Assembly (NCBI GenBank): GCA_001803045.1
Contig: MHAR01000056.1
Span: 1 to 64,000 of the forward strand
Length of the DNA: 64,000 nt
Reading direction: 5' to 3'
Origin: Ignavibacteria bacterium RIFOXYB12_FULL_35_14
GTDB lineage: Bacteria; Bacteroidota; Ignavibacteria; Ignavibacteriales; Ignavibacteriaceae
Shown here: piece after piece, positions 34,252 through 43,577 of the stretch
Layout of the letters: each line of letters opens with the position of its first letter
How positions within the stretch are numbered: position 1 is the stretch's first letter
The notes under the pieces: model-generated
The model's input: only the letters and a program-made list of their open reading frames with translations
Told to the model about the DNA's origin: nothing
The model's database searches: none
Made by a program: the position numbers and the translations under genes

Positions 34252-35244
34252 TTGACTCCTTTTCATTATCAAAAAATACTTATCGTACGGCTCAGCTCGC
34301 TGGGTGACATTTTGCTCACCACTCCTTTAATTCGTTCATTAAAAAAAACAAATCTAAAGCTTGAAATACATTTCTTGCTTCGTGAAGAATATCAAGACAT
34401 GCTGATTAACAATCCATATATTTCAAACTTAATAACTATCAAAAGAGAAGATTCGTCCTCAAATACAAAAGATATTCTATCGCAAAATAAATATGACTTT
34501 GTAGTTGATCTTCAAAATAATTTAAGATCGAGAAATTTGACTTCACAATTAAACTATCCCAAAGTCAGATTTAGAAAACTAAGCTGGCAGAAATTTCTTC
34601 TTGTAAAATTCAAGATAAATAAATTGAAAGCCGCACCTCCAATTCCAGTTCGCTATGCATCTGCATTGGGGAACTTTACTCTTGATGATGAAGGCCTCGA
34701 TCTCTTCACTAAAAATAATCCTTCGGATAAACTTAATAGGTTGACAAATCTTATTGGCTTTTGCCCTGGCTCAAGACATTATACAAAAATGTGGCCTAAT
34801 GAATATTATATCGAGCTTGGTAAAAAATTAATTGATAATAATTTTAATATCGTTCTCTTTGGCGGAAGAGATGATAAAATAATTTGCCAGAAAATTTCCT
34901 CAGAACTTTCAAAATGCATTAATCTTTCCAACGATAATGACATTCTTCAAACTGCTGCAGATATGAAAATGTGCAAGGCAATTATTTGCAACGACTCCGG
35001 ATTGATGCACGCTGCGTGTGCTGTTAAAGTCCTTGTTATCGCAATTTTTGGTTCAACCATCAAAGAGTTCGGATTTACTCCTTACCACTGTAAAAATTTA
35101 ATTTTAGAAAACAAATCATTAACTTGCAGACCGTGTTCGCACATTGGCAAAAGTAGTTGTCCAAAGGGTCATTTTAAGTGTATGAAAGAAATAACTCCGC
35201 AATTAGTTTATAACGGCTTAGTTCAATTCCTCAACCACCAATGA
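34252..35244 (+). CDS. Glycosyltransferase family 9 (heptosyltransferase-like)
   Basis: A 330-residue GT9 enzyme of the kind that adds heptose to the LPS inner core. Visible features are KILIVRLSSLGDILLTTPLI at the N-terminus and GFCPGSRHYTKMWP in the middle, with CNDSGLMHAACAV near 240-255 in the nucleotide-sugar site. The start is uncertain: a stop lies immediately before, and the first codon is TTG at 34252 with no clear ribosome-binding site; the nearest in-frame ATG is about 46 codons later and would remove the conserved N-terminus. It overlaps waaA by 4 bases. Confidence 0.85.
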   Translation: MTPFHYQKILIVRLSSLGDILLTTPLIRSLKKTNLKLEIHFLLREEYQDMLINNPYISNLITIKREDSSSNTKDILSQNKYDFVVDLQNNLRSRNLTSQLNYPKVRFRKLSWQKFLLVKFKINKLKAAPPIPVRYASALGNFTLDDEGLDLFTKNNPSDKLNRLTNLIGFCPGSRHYTKMWPNEYYIELGKKLIDNNFNIVLFGGRDDKIICQKISSELSKCINLSNDNDILQTAADMKMCKAIICNDSGLMHAACAVKVLVIAIFGSTIKEFGFTPYHCKNLILENKSLTCRPCSHIGKSSCPKGHFKCMKEITPQLVYNGLVQFLNHQ

Positions 35245-36518
35245 AAAAAATCTGGTTCGTCTTTTATAACTATCTATTTATTCCGTTATTTTATCTTCTG
35301 ATACTTGTTAGCGGTATTTTTAACAATAAAATTCGTAGGGGTATTCGCGGCAGAAAGCGAATGTTTGAAGAGCTTATTCTCGATTCGGCTATTTTTTCTA
35401 AAACAAAAAAAATGATTTGGTTTCATTCATCTTCGCTCGGTGAATTTGAACAAGCAAAACCAATTATTGAAGCTCTAAAAAAAGATGAGGGGCTAAGCAT
35501 ACTTGTCACTTTCTTTTCTCCTTCCGGTTATGAAAACTCAAAAAAATATCCTTATGCAGATTTAGTTTCTTACATTCCTTTTGATTCATATCAAAAAGCA
35601 CAAAGATTTAGGCAAATCGTTCGACCGGATTTAGCTGTGATGATGCGTTATGATATCTGGCCTAATCATATTTGGATGATGAAAAAATTTGATGTGCCCG
35701 TTTTTCTCGTCGATGCAACAATGAAAAGAAATTCTGCTAGAAAGTTTGTCTTGCTAAAAAGCTTTCATAAAATACTCTTCAAGGAATTGACAAAAATTCT
35801 AACCGTGTCGAAAAATGATGCCGAAGGCTTTAGAAGTTTTGGCTGCACGGATAATCAAATTAAAGTTGTTGGTGATACGCGGTTTGATCGTGTCTATCAA
35901 CGAAGCTTAAAAGCACGGACCAAAAACTTAATTAATGAAAATCTTTTAAAGGATAAAAAAATATTTGCGGCAGGCAGCACCTGGAGCGCAGATGAAGAAG
36001 TTATTATTCCGGCGTTTATAAAACTTGCTGTACACGATAAAACTGCTTTACTGCTAATTGCGCCGCATGAACCAACAATTATCAACCTTGAAAAAATCGA
36101 GAACGAGTTCGTAGGCAAGCTATCAACTATCCGATTCTCACATATGAACAACTATAAAGATGAACGCGTTATAATTGTTGATTCAATCGGAATTCTTCTT
36201 ACTCTTTACACTTATGCATCAGCAGCATTTATTGGTGGAAGCTTTAAACAAAGTATTCACAATGTTTTGGAAGCCGCTGTTTATGGTATTCCGGTGTTGT
36301 TTGGACCAAAGATTGAAAGCTCTCAAGAAGCACAAGAATTGCAGGCAAGGGGCGGCGGCATTATGGTTAGGAACAAGCGTGAAATGTACAAGCAGATAAG
36401 AACTTTATTTATGGATGATAAAAACAGATATGCCAGAGGCAAAATTGCATTTGAGTATGTTCAAGAAAATTTAGGAGCTACAAACAAAATCATCAAAGAA
36501 ATTTATAATTATCTCTGA
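35241..36518 (+). CDS. waaA: 3-deoxy-D-manno-octulosonic acid (Kdo) transferase
   Basis: A 425-residue GT30 enzyme that attaches Kdo to lipid A precursor at the inner membrane. An N-terminal membrane anchor (about 8-26) precedes the conserved RGRKRMFEE and FHSSSLGEFEQ blocks; later blocks are AGSTWSADEE, FIGGSF and the C-terminal HNVLEAAVYGIPVLFGP. The start overlaps the GT9 gene (ATGA). Its stop abuts the stop of the convergent DinB gene with no spacer. Confidence 0.95.
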   Translation: MKKIWFVFYNYLFIPLFYLLILVSGIFNNKIRRGIRGRKRMFEELILDSAIFSKTKKMIWFHSSSLGEFEQAKPIIEALKKDEGLSILVTFFSPSGYENSKKYPYADLVSYIPFDSYQKAQRFRQIVRPDLAVMMRYDIWPNHIWMMKKFDVPVFLVDATMKRNSARKFVLLKSFHKILFKELTKILTVSKNDAEGFRSFGCTDNQIKVVGDTRFDRVYQRSLKARTKNLINENLLKDKKIFAAGSTWSADEEVIIPAFIKLAVHDKTALLLIAPHEPTIINLEKIENEFVGKLSTIRFSHMNNYKDERVIIVDSIGILLTLYTYASAAFIGGSFKQSIHNVLEAAVYGIPVLFGPKIESSQEAQELQARGGGIMVRNKREMYKQIRTLFMDDKNRYARGKIAFEYVQENLGATNKIIKEIYNYL

Positions 36519-37043
36519 CTACTGATTCAAATAAGATTTTTTGTAACGCTCTATTAATATGTTCATATGATGTTTCTCGTGCCCTGCAATAATATACAGC
36601 AAAGCAAGAACCGTAACTTCATTTTTATTTGCAATCCCCCTTCTTTGCAGCGCTTCTTGAGTAAATCCTTTAGCAAGAAGCATGTTCGAGTCACGAAGTA
36701 ATCTAAATTCATAAATCAATTCGAACAATTCTTTTTGATTAAAGTTACCGAATTTTACATAAGCATCCTGATCGAATCCCGGCAATTGCTGATGTTCTCC
36801 TCGTGCAAAGCACATTGCACGATATGCCATCACTCTTTCGGTATCAATGAGATGACCTATAACTTCTTTCACTGTCCACTTTCCGGGTTCATAGCAATAG
36901 CTGCCCATTGCTCCGGGAAATGAGTTTAATACCTCTTGAGTTTCCTTCGATTGAGAAGAGAGTATTTTGTTGATGTCATCTCCCTCCACAAGACTAATGT
37001 ATCGTTCGTAGTAAGGTGCATAATCGTTTTTGTTTGGGCGCAT
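36519..37043 (-). CDS. DinB-family protein
   Basis: A 174-residue four-helix DinB/YfiT-like protein. The histidines typical of the metal site appear in VKEVIGHLIDTERVM (His near 65) and in the C-terminal IIAGHEKHHMNIL (about 152-164). The family includes thiol-dependent transferases, and many members are of unknown substrate. It is convergent with waaA and its last stop base touches the waaA stop. Confidence 0.85.
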   Translation of the reverse strand: MRPNKNDYAPYYERYISLVEGDDINKILSSQSKETQEVLNSFPGAMGSYCYEPGKWTVKEVIGHLIDTERVMAYRAMCFARGEHQQLPGFDQDAYVKFGNFNQKELFELIYEFRLLRDSNMLLAKGFTQEALQRRGIANKNEVTVLALLYIIAGHEKHHMNILIERYKKSYLNQ

Positions 37044-37090
37044 GTTCTTCTTCCTTAATTAGTTTCAGATATTATACAGGGAAAAAGGCC

Positions 37091-37156
37091 GCTCCTATGG
37101 AGCTCGATCCGCCTATCGTGTTTCGTAATTACAAACAGCTAGCACCTAAGGTGCTA
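37091..37156. repeat. Paired variable-stem palindromes
   Basis: GCTCCTATGGAGC (37091-37103) and TAGCACCTAAGGTGCTA (37140-37156) are separated by the same spacing class as at 22927-22992. Both copies share the leading GGCC and central ACAAACAG. The second stem differs between the loci. Confidence 0.65.
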
Positions 37157-37319
37157 AACAGAATATTATGCTTATCGTGATTAAACCTGTCAGTGGCAAA
37201 CTGTTTATAAAAAAAATATATGTAATCTAAAGAAAGTTCTTATGAACTTTCTAACTCTTTTCGTAGTAAAAAGTCTTTAGGAGCATTTGGAACGATATAT
37301 TGATTATTATTATAAAATT

Positions 37320-38294
37320 TTAATCCCAAATTTTTATCTCGAAAATCCCTTCGGAATTGGCAATTCCGCGAAACATTCCTGTTGTGTTATAGACAATTGC
37401 ATAATTTCCGTTCTTATCAACGGCAATCAATCCTCCATCGCCCTCTGTAATATAATTATGAATCATTTCCTCTGCTGCATCGTTAAGAGAATAATTTTTA
37501 TACTTCATCAGAGCCGAGATGTTGTAAGCAACACTGTGCTTTATAAACAGCTCCCCCTTACCGGAACAAGAAACGGCACAAGTAAGATTATCGGCATAGG
37601 TTCCTGCGCCGATAATTGGTGAGTCCCCAACTCTTCCGGGTATTTTATTAACCACACCTCCGGTCGAGGTAGCGGCTGCTAAATTACCATGAATATCCAA
37701 TGCAACGCAGCCAACCGTTCCTTTAGTTTCTTTTTGAATAGCCTTCTGCCACTGTTCGAACCGCTTTGGAGTATCAAAATAATTATTCGGTACCAGCTGA
37801 ACATTCATTTTTTTACCAAAAGTCTCGGCACCTTCACCAACTAAAAGAACATGAGAAGTTTTTTCCATTACTAATCGGGCTAACGAGATGGGATTTTTAA
37901 TTGTCCTAACTCCTGCTACTGCGCCGCATGATAAATCTCTTCCATCCATAATTGAAGCATCCAATTCATGCGTTCCTTCCGAAGTATACACTGCACCCTT
38001 ACCGGCATTGAACTTTGGATCATTTTCTAAAAATTTTACAACTTGCTCAACAGCATCGAGACTTGTTCCCCCATTATGCAAAATAGTTTTGCCAATCGTT
38101 AACGCCTCAGACAATGATCTAAGATAATCTTCTTTAATCGAATCCGGCATTTCTCTGCTAATTGTACCAACACCTCCATGTATTACAATTATGTATTTAT
38201 TTTGATCCTTAAACAGAAATGCTGAATTAGAATCAATAAGCTTTGAACCCATCATTAAGACGGTAACGCTAACTGCAACAATTACTGATTTCAT
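37320..38294 (-). CDS. Isoaspartyl peptidase / plant-type L-asparaginase
   Basis: A 324-residue N-terminal nucleophile hydrolase that cleaves isoaspartyl dipeptides and asparagine. Autocleavage is expected before Thr193 in KGTVGCVALD; the LAAATSTGG block follows. A hydrophobic N-terminal segment (about 3-20) resembles a signal peptide, so the enzyme may be exported. The GHGG-like VIHGGVGTISREMP start of the mature domain is present. It is in the same transcript direction as the NUDIX gene but 26 bases apart. Confidence 0.88.
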   Translation of the reverse strand: MKSVIVAVSVTVLMMGSKLIDSNSAFLFKDQNKYIIVIHGGVGTISREMPDSIKEDYLRSLSEALTIGKTILHNGGTSLDAVEQVVKFLENDPKFNAGKGAVYTSEGTHELDASIMDGRDLSCGAVAGVRTIKNPISLARLVMEKTSHVLLVGEGAETFGKKMNVQLVPNNYFDTPKRFEQWQKAIQKETKGTVGCVALDIHGNLAAATSTGGVVNKIPGRVGDSPIIGAGTYADNLTCAVSCSGKGELFIKHSVAYNISALMKYKNYSLNDAAEEMIHNYITEGDGGLIAVDKNGNYAIVYNTTGMFRGIANSEGIFEIKIWD

Positions 38295-38320
38295 TTTATT
38301 TCAAACGAACTTTTTAAAAT

Positions 38321-38788
38321 TTATTTTTTTAAATTTTTCTGAAGCACATCTAAAAATTCTGCTTGAGCACCTCTGATTTTTAACCGTGCTTCAGCCATTG
38401 AAAAGAATCGACCCTCATCCACCTCGGGAATAAATTGTTTCTGTCCCGAATTTGGAGGCCATTCAAGTTCAAATTCATTGCTTAATATTTTTATATGATT
38501 GTCACCAAAGTACTCAAACGACCATGCATGAATTGTCTTCCCGCTTTTCTGTTTCACCCAACCAAGAGAATCAAATTTTCCGTCAGGTTCAATTCCTGTT
38601 TCTTCCTTAAACTCACGGATTGCAGAATCCAGTATATCTTCGTCCTTTTCAACAAGCCCTTTTGGAATGCTCCAATATCCATCATCTTTATTTTTAAAGA
38701 ATGGTCCGCCGGGATGAACTAAAAATACTTTCAGCTCATCTCTGTCAATCTTGTACATCAATAATCCGGCACTAATTGAGTCGTTCAT
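38321..38788 (-). CDS. NUDIX hydrolase
   Basis: A 155-residue NUDIX pyrophosphohydrolase. The Nudix box starts at Gly44 and its REFKEETGI end is intact with the catalytic Glu residues. The ATG at 38788 (MNDSISAGLL) is preferred over an upstream one at 38827, which would overlap the SMR transporter gene. The PGGPFFKNKDDGYWSIPKG lead resembles diadenosine-type or general NTP NUDIX enzymes. The substrate is unknown. Confidence 0.88.
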   Translation of the reverse strand: MNDSISAGLLMYKIDRDELKVFLVHPGGPFFKNKDDGYWSIPKGLVEKDEDILDSAIREFKEETGIEPDGKFDSLGWVKQKSGKTIHAWSFEYFGDNHIKILSNEFELEWPPNSGQKQFIPEVDEGRFFSMAEARLKIRGAQAEFLDVLQKNLKK

Positions 38789-38801
38789 TTCAAAAAAATA
38801 T

Positions 38802-39116
38802 TTATGAGTAAATCTTAAGACCGGCAATTCCAGCTACAATTAAAAAAATGAAGAAGAGTCTTACAAATTCGGATGACTCACTAAAAAGAAAAATGCCAAG
38901 AATTGCAGTTCCAAATGCACCGATACCTGTCCATACCGCATAAGCAGTTCCCAATGGAATTTCTTTGATTGAAAAAGATAAAAGCACCATGCTTAAAATC
39001 ATGCTGATAATTGTAAAAACACTTGGCCAAAATTTTGTGAAGCCGTCTGAATATTTTAATCCAACAGCCCAGCAAAACTCAAATACACCAGCTACAATTA
39101 AAATGAACCAAGACAT
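38802..39116 (-). CDS. Small multidrug resistance transporter, Gdx/SugE type
   Basis: A 104-residue four-helix SMR protein. The essential Glu is in GVFEFCWAVGLKYS (Glu13), and the block GTAYAVWTGIGAFGTAI is characteristic of the Gdx (guanidinium exporter, formerly SugE) group rather than EmrE. It forms a dimer in the membrane and exchanges guanidinium for protons in characterised members. I looked upstream for a guanidine riboswitch and saw none; the leader is taken up by palindromes. Confidence 0.9.
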   Translation of the reverse strand: MSWFILIVAGVFEFCWAVGLKYSDGFTKFWPSVFTIISMILSMVLLSFSIKEIPLGTAYAVWTGIGAFGTAILGIFLFSESSEFVRLFFIFLIVAGIAGLKIYS

Positions 39117-39167
39117 AATTTTCCTACAAATTTGGCTAGCAAAATAAGTGACAATAACATTACTGTC

Positions 39168-39209
39168 ATTCCGAACCTGCCTTGCCGGTAGGCAGGCTTG
39201 TTTCGGAAT
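39168..39209. repeat. Palindrome nested inside another palindrome
   Basis: Outer arms ATTCCGA (39168-39174) and TCGGAAT (39203-39209) normally flank only a short AACTTGTT loop in this repeat type. Here a complete CCTGCCTTGCCGGTAGGCAGG palindrome (39176-39196) sits inside the loop. Another palindrome, ATGCTGAAAC... at 39236-39256, follows, the same type as at 2477. Confidence 0.7.
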
Positions 39210-39295
39210 CTGTTTTTTTATCTAGTAAATTGAAGATGCTGAAACGAGTTCAGCATGATATTTTCATACATCTTATCAACCTCTTTAACACAAAG

Positions 39296-40240
39296 CTAAG
39301 AATCCAAAATCATTTTCATAGTTGGAGCATCAATGTTACCACCGCTGATGATAACACCGACTCTTCCGTCAACAGAAACTTTTGAACTTAGCAAAGCTGC
39401 AATTCCTAGAGCACCGGACGGCTCTACCACAAGCTTTAATCTGAAAAAAAGAAATTTCACTGCATCAATAATTTCTTTTTCCGACACAGTTTTCATTTCA
39501 TTTACATATTCAAGCACTAAAGGAAAAGTTATTTTTCCCAATGATGCAGTTCTTGTTCCATCTGCAATAGTTGACGGATTTTTTACAGTATGAAGAGTTT
39601 TAGAGTAAAACGATTTAGTTGCATCATCGGCAAGTTCAGGTTCAATTCCAATAACATGACAAGCCGGATTCATTCCCTTTGAAGCAACTGCCGTGCCCGA
39701 TAAAAGTCCCCCGCCGCCGCATGGTGACAATATATAATCGAGATTGCCAACCTCATTAAACAATTCGAGTGCAGCTGTACCATGACCCGCAATAATATCG
39801 TAATGATCAAAAGGCGGAATTAAATAGTAACCATGTTTTTCAATTAGCTCTTTGGCAACCACTTCACGCACTGCTGTTTCCGGATCGTACAGAATAATTT
39901 CAGCACCATAATCTTTTGCAGCAGCTCTTTTGATGATTGGAGAATTTTTAGGCATAACCACTTTGGTTTTCACATTAAGAAGCCTGCCAACTAATGCAAC
40001 AGCTTGAGCATGATTTCCTGAAGAATAAGTTATCACTCCGCGCTCTTTTTCTTTTTCAGATAATTTTGAAATAGCATTATAAGCTCCCCGAAATTTAAAC
40101 GCACCCGCTCTTTGAAAATTTTCACATTTCAAAAATACTTCGGCATCAACTAATTTATTTAGCGTGGTAGAAGTGATAACCGGAGTTTGATGTGCAATTT
40201 CCTCAAGCCGCCTCTTTGCACCTTTTATCTTATCGAACAT
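39296..40240 (-). CDS. Threonine/serine dehydratase (PLP)
   Basis: A 314-residue fold-type II PLP enzyme of the threonine ammonia-lyase/serine racemase group. The PLP lysine is in FKFRGAYNA (Lys near 48); SSGNHAQAVA (about 71-80), a GGGGLLSG phosphate-binding loop (about 177-184) and the C-terminal GVIISGGNIDA are present. It lacks the C-terminal ACT regulatory domain of biosynthetic IlvA, so it is closer to catabolic TdcB or serine racemase. No isoleucine gene is nearby. Confidence 0.9.
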   Translation of the reverse strand: MFDKIKGAKRRLEEIAHQTPVITSTTLNKLVDAEVFLKCENFQRAGAFKFRGAYNAISKLSEKEKERGVITYSSGNHAQAVALVGRLLNVKTKVVMPKNSPIIKRAAAKDYGAEIILYDPETAVREVVAKELIEKHGYYLIPPFDHYDIIAGHGTAALELFNEVGNLDYILSPCGGGGLLSGTAVASKGMNPACHVIGIEPELADDATKSFYSKTLHTVKNPSTIADGTRTASLGKITFPLVLEYVNEMKTVSEKEIIDAVKFLFFRLKLVVEPSGALGIAALLSSKVSVDGRVGVIISGGNIDAPTMKMILDS

Positions 40241-40252
40241 GACTATTCATTC

Positions 40253-40699
40253 TCAGAGTTTGAACCTAAATCCAAGAGACAGGTTTTTACCGGGAATATT
40301 TTGCTCATTATTTTGGAGACCAAGGAATAATTCAAAAGGAATTTGATTCTGAATTTTCTTTAATCGTAATTCTTGATCTAATAAGTTCTTGTAAAAAGAT
40401 TTACCCAAAGATGCTTTTGTGGAATCAGTTTTAATTTCCTCTTTGGTTTTAGGTTCTTTTTTATCGAGAAAAACTTTCCACACAATCAATCCAACGACTA
40501 TAGCACCGGCGGCAATGTAAAGAAAGGTATTATCGTTATTAGAATCCTCTGAAGCAGTGTTGGTACCACTACCGCCAATTTTATCTTCAATCCGATTTAT
40601 GCTTTGAGGAAAAGCATTTGGTGAGAAGAAGACTATCTCAAATGAAAAAATAAAAAGTGTGAGTAGAAGAACGGCTTTAAATCTTTCATTGGTTTCCAT
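40253..40699 (-). CDS. Hypothetical membrane protein, 148 aa
   Basis: An unrecognised protein with two hydrophobic segments: an N-terminal one (about 10-29) that may be a signal peptide, and TFLYIAAGAIVVGLIVWKVF (about 63-82). A Gly/Ser/Asn-rich linker lies between. The C-terminal 65 residues are charged and end in SLGFRFKL, a beta-strand-like end. It follows uvrA by 59 bases on the same strand. A role is not assigned. Confidence 0.6.
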   Translation of the reverse strand: METNERFKAVLLLTLFIFSFEIVFFSPNAFPQSINRIEDKIGGSGTNTASEDSNNDNTFLYIAAGAIVVGLIVWKVFLDKKEPKTKEEIKTDSTKASLGKSFYKNLLDQELRLKKIQNQIPFELFLGLQNNEQNIPGKNLSLGFRFKL

Positions 40700-40758
40700 T
40701 TTAACATCTCTAGTTTTACCTGAAATATAATTTAACCTAAGCTTAATTTAAGATTAAT

Positions 40759-43539
40759 TCAAGAAAGATAATCTTTAAGATATTTGCCTGTCCAGGAATT
40801 TTTATTTGATGCAACTTCTTCAGGCGTGCCTTGCGCAACTATTTCTCCACCATTATCCCCAGCATCGGGACCAAGATCAATCACATGATCGGCACATTTT
40901 ATCACTTCCAAATTATGTTCAATCACAACAAGCGAATTGCCTTTCTCAAGCAGAAGATTGAAGCAATTCAGCAGCTTAGATATATCATCAAAATGAAGTC
41001 CGGTTGTTGGTTCATCAAAAATAAATAGAGTATGTTTTCTATCTCTCTGTAAAGAAAGATGTGCCGCAAGCTTTACTCTTTGTGCCTCACCGCCTGAAAG
41101 CGTATTTGAGGGCTGACCAAGCTTAATGTAGCCAAGACCGACTTCGGCAAGCACCTTCAGTTGTCGCGATATTTTCGCATTCTCCTTAAAATATTCTACG
41201 GCTTCATCAACTGTCATATTTAAAGCATCAACCAGGTTTTTCCCTCTGTAAGTTATCTCTCGTATTTCTTCTTTGAATCGCGTGCCTTTACAATCTTCAC
41301 ATTCAAGATAAATATCGGCAAGAAATTGCATTTCAACTTTTATGAATCCATCACCCTGACAAGTTTCACATCTTCCGCCGGGTACATTAAAGGAGAAAAA
41401 TCCGGGTTTATATCCTCGTGCTCTTGCTTGATGAGTTGATGCGAATAATTCGCGAATCAGCTCAAACGTTTTAATATAGCTTATAGGATTTGACCTCGGC
41501 GATTTTCCAATTGGAGATTGATCGACTATTTCAACTTCATCAATATATTCATTTCCTTTTAAATCCTTGAACTTCCCAACCTTCGATGGAGCCATTCCAA
41601 AATACTTCGCAAGACCTCCATAAAGAATATCATGAACAAAAGTACTTTTACCAGAGCCGCTTACTCCGGTGACAACGACAAATTTGTTTAATGGAATTTC
41701 AACATCAATATTTTTAAGATTATTCTCCGAGGCACTAAAAATTTTTATCGTCTTGGTTTGTTTTTTATTTCGTTTAGCAGGTAAAGGAATTTTTATTCGA
41801 CCCGACAGATATTTTCCTGTTAATGAATCTTTGTTTTTTACCACTTCATCATAAGTTCCCATAGCAACAATTTCACCTCCATGTATTCCCGCTTTCGGTC
41901 CCATGTCCACAAGTAAATCCGATTCCCTCATCATTTCGGGATCATGCTCAACAACAAGAACTGTATTTCCAATGTCACGAAGATTTTTAAGAATGTTTAT
42001 CAGCTTCGAATTATCTCTCGGATGAAGACCAATGCTTGGTTCATCAAGAACGTAAAGTGTTCCAACCAGTGAAGAGCCAAGCGATGTTGCCAAATTAATT
42101 CTTTGTGCTTCGCCGCCGGAAAGACTATTGCTCAGTCTATCAAGAGTTAAGTAGCCGATTCCAACATTATTTAAAAATGTTAATCGCTTAATAATTTCTT
42201 TGAGTATGCGATCGCCAACTTTTAAATCGTAATCTGATAATTTGATATCTAAAAAGAACTTTAATGCATGTTCGATCTGAAGCTGCACTATATCGTGAAT
42301 TGAATGATCACTAATTTTCACTTGCAATGCTTCCCTTCTTAAACGTGAACCTTTGCAAGCTCTGCATACTGAATAACCTCTGTACCGGCTAAGCAAAACC
42401 CGGATGTACATTTTGTATGTTTTGCTTTCGAGTTTTTCAAAAAATTTATCTATGCCGATGAAATCACCGAATCCTTTTTGAATTTTTTCAACTTGTTCAT
42501 TCGATAAATTTTTATAAGGAACATTTAACGGAATATTATTTTGTTTAGCATTATTAACAAGATCTTTAAGATGAGTGGTGTATTTTGCAGTGCGCCATGG
42601 AGCAATTGCTCCATCGGTTATTGACAAATTAGGATTTGGAATTACAAGGTTCATGTCTATCCCTATCGTCTTGCTGAAACCCTGACAAACAGGGCAAGCT
42701 CCAAAAGGATTATTGAAAGAAAAAAATCTCGGTTCCGGTTCTTCGTATCTGCTTCCGCAGCACTCGTAAAACTTATTAAACTCAGTCTGCTCGCCTGTGT
42801 CGGAATTAATGAGGATTAATCGATTCTCGCCTTCTTTAAACGTAACTTCTATTGCATCTGAGAGCCTGTTTCTTAGTTCTTCCTTCACAATTTTGAATCT
42901 ATCTATTAAAACCCGAATCTCATCTTTCTTTTTTGGCGATATATCTTCAACATTAATATCATGCAGGTTTCCTTTGAAAAATATTCTGAAGAATCCTCTT
43001 CGTTTGAGTAGTTCAATCTCTTGCTTAACCGTTGTACCTTCATGAATGTGAAGCGGAAAGGTTAAGTAAAATTTAGTTCCTTCGGGCTGATTTTCTAACC
43101 AATCAACAACCGTTCCTGTACTTGCTTTCTTTACTTCTTTACCACACTGGAAGCAAATTGTTTTTCCGATACGAGCAAACAAAAGTCGCAGGTAATCATA
43201 AACTTCAGTCGTAGTTCCAACTGTTGAACGGGGATTACGCGAGCCGGATTTCTGCTCGATAGCAACCGCCGGGCTTATCCCTTGAATTAATTCAACATCA
43301 GGCTTATTCATTCGTTCAAGGAATTGTCTGGCATAAGATGACAAGCTTTCTACATATCGCCTTTGGCCTTCAGCATAGATTGTATCAAAAACCAGAGAAG
43401 ATTTTCCGCTTCCACTTACTCCAGTAAAAACGATGAGCTTATTGCGGGGCAGTTCGAAACTTAAATTTTTCAGGTTGTGCTCTTTTGCACCCTTAACGAT
43501 GATCTTTTTATTGTTGGAGTTTTTACTCTTGCTTGCCAT
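40759..43539 (-). CDS. uvrA: UvrABC excinuclease subunit A
   Basis: The damage-recognition ATPase of nucleotide excision repair. The two ABC modules are intact: Walker A GVSGSGKSSLVFDT near the N-terminus and GVSGSGKSTFVHDI near 630, with LSGGEAQRI and LSGGEAQRV signatures. The zinc-finger Cys blocks CEDCKGTRF and CRACKGSRL, and CETCQGDGF, are visible. The ATG at 43539 (MASKSKN) is chosen over a 20-residue upstream extension that lies in repeat-like DNA. Length is about 926 residues, normal for UvrA. Intergenic repeat DNA follows upstream. Confidence 0.97.
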   Translation of the reverse strand: MASKSKNSNNKKIIVKGAKEHNLKNLSFELPRNKLIVFTGVSGSGKSSLVFDTIYAEGQRRYVESLSSYARQFLERMNKPDVELIQGISPAVAIEQKSGSRNPRSTVGTTTEVYDYLRLLFARIGKTICFQCGKEVKKASTGTVVDWLENQPEGTKFYLTFPLHIHEGTTVKQEIELLKRRGFFRIFFKGNLHDINVEDISPKKKDEIRVLIDRFKIVKEELRNRLSDAIEVTFKEGENRLILINSDTGEQTEFNKFYECCGSRYEEPEPRFFSFNNPFGACPVCQGFSKTIGIDMNLVIPNPNLSITDGAIAPWRTAKYTTHLKDLVNNAKQNNIPLNVPYKNLSNEQVEKIQKGFGDFIGIDKFFEKLESKTYKMYIRVLLSRYRGYSVCRACKGSRLRREALQVKISDHSIHDIVQLQIEHALKFFLDIKLSDYDLKVGDRILKEIIKRLTFLNNVGIGYLTLDRLSNSLSGGEAQRINLATSLGSSLVGTLYVLDEPSIGLHPRDNSKLINILKNLRDIGNTVLVVEHDPEMMRESDLLVDMGPKAGIHGGEIVAMGTYDEVVKNKDSLTGKYLSGRIKIPLPAKRNKKQTKTIKIFSASENNLKNIDVEIPLNKFVVVTGVSGSGKSTFVHDILYGGLAKYFGMAPSKVGKFKDLKGNEYIDEVEIVDQSPIGKSPRSNPISYIKTFELIRELFASTHQARARGYKPGFFSFNVPGGRCETCQGDGFIKVEMQFLADIYLECEDCKGTRFKEEIREITYRGKNLVDALNMTVDEAVEYFKENAKISRQLKVLAEVGLGYIKLGQPSNTLSGGEAQRVKLAAHLSLQRDRKHTLFIFDEPTTGLHFDDISKLLNCFNLLLEKGNSLVVIEHNLEVIKCADHVIDLGPDAGDNGGEIVAQGTPEEVASNKNSWTGKYLKDYLS

Positions 43540-43577
43540 ATGAATATTTCTGCTATTTGCGAAACTTTGTGTCCCCG

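Noticed and set aside
37287-37622. Plus-strand ORF opposite the isoaspartyl peptidase
   Set aside because: It is a shadow of the minus-strand gene with no motif and poor composition.
39117-39230. Guanidine riboswitch before the Gdx/SugE gene
   Set aside because: I looked for the conserved loops (ACGR-type hairpins) and found only dispersed palindromes; nothing supports a riboswitch.
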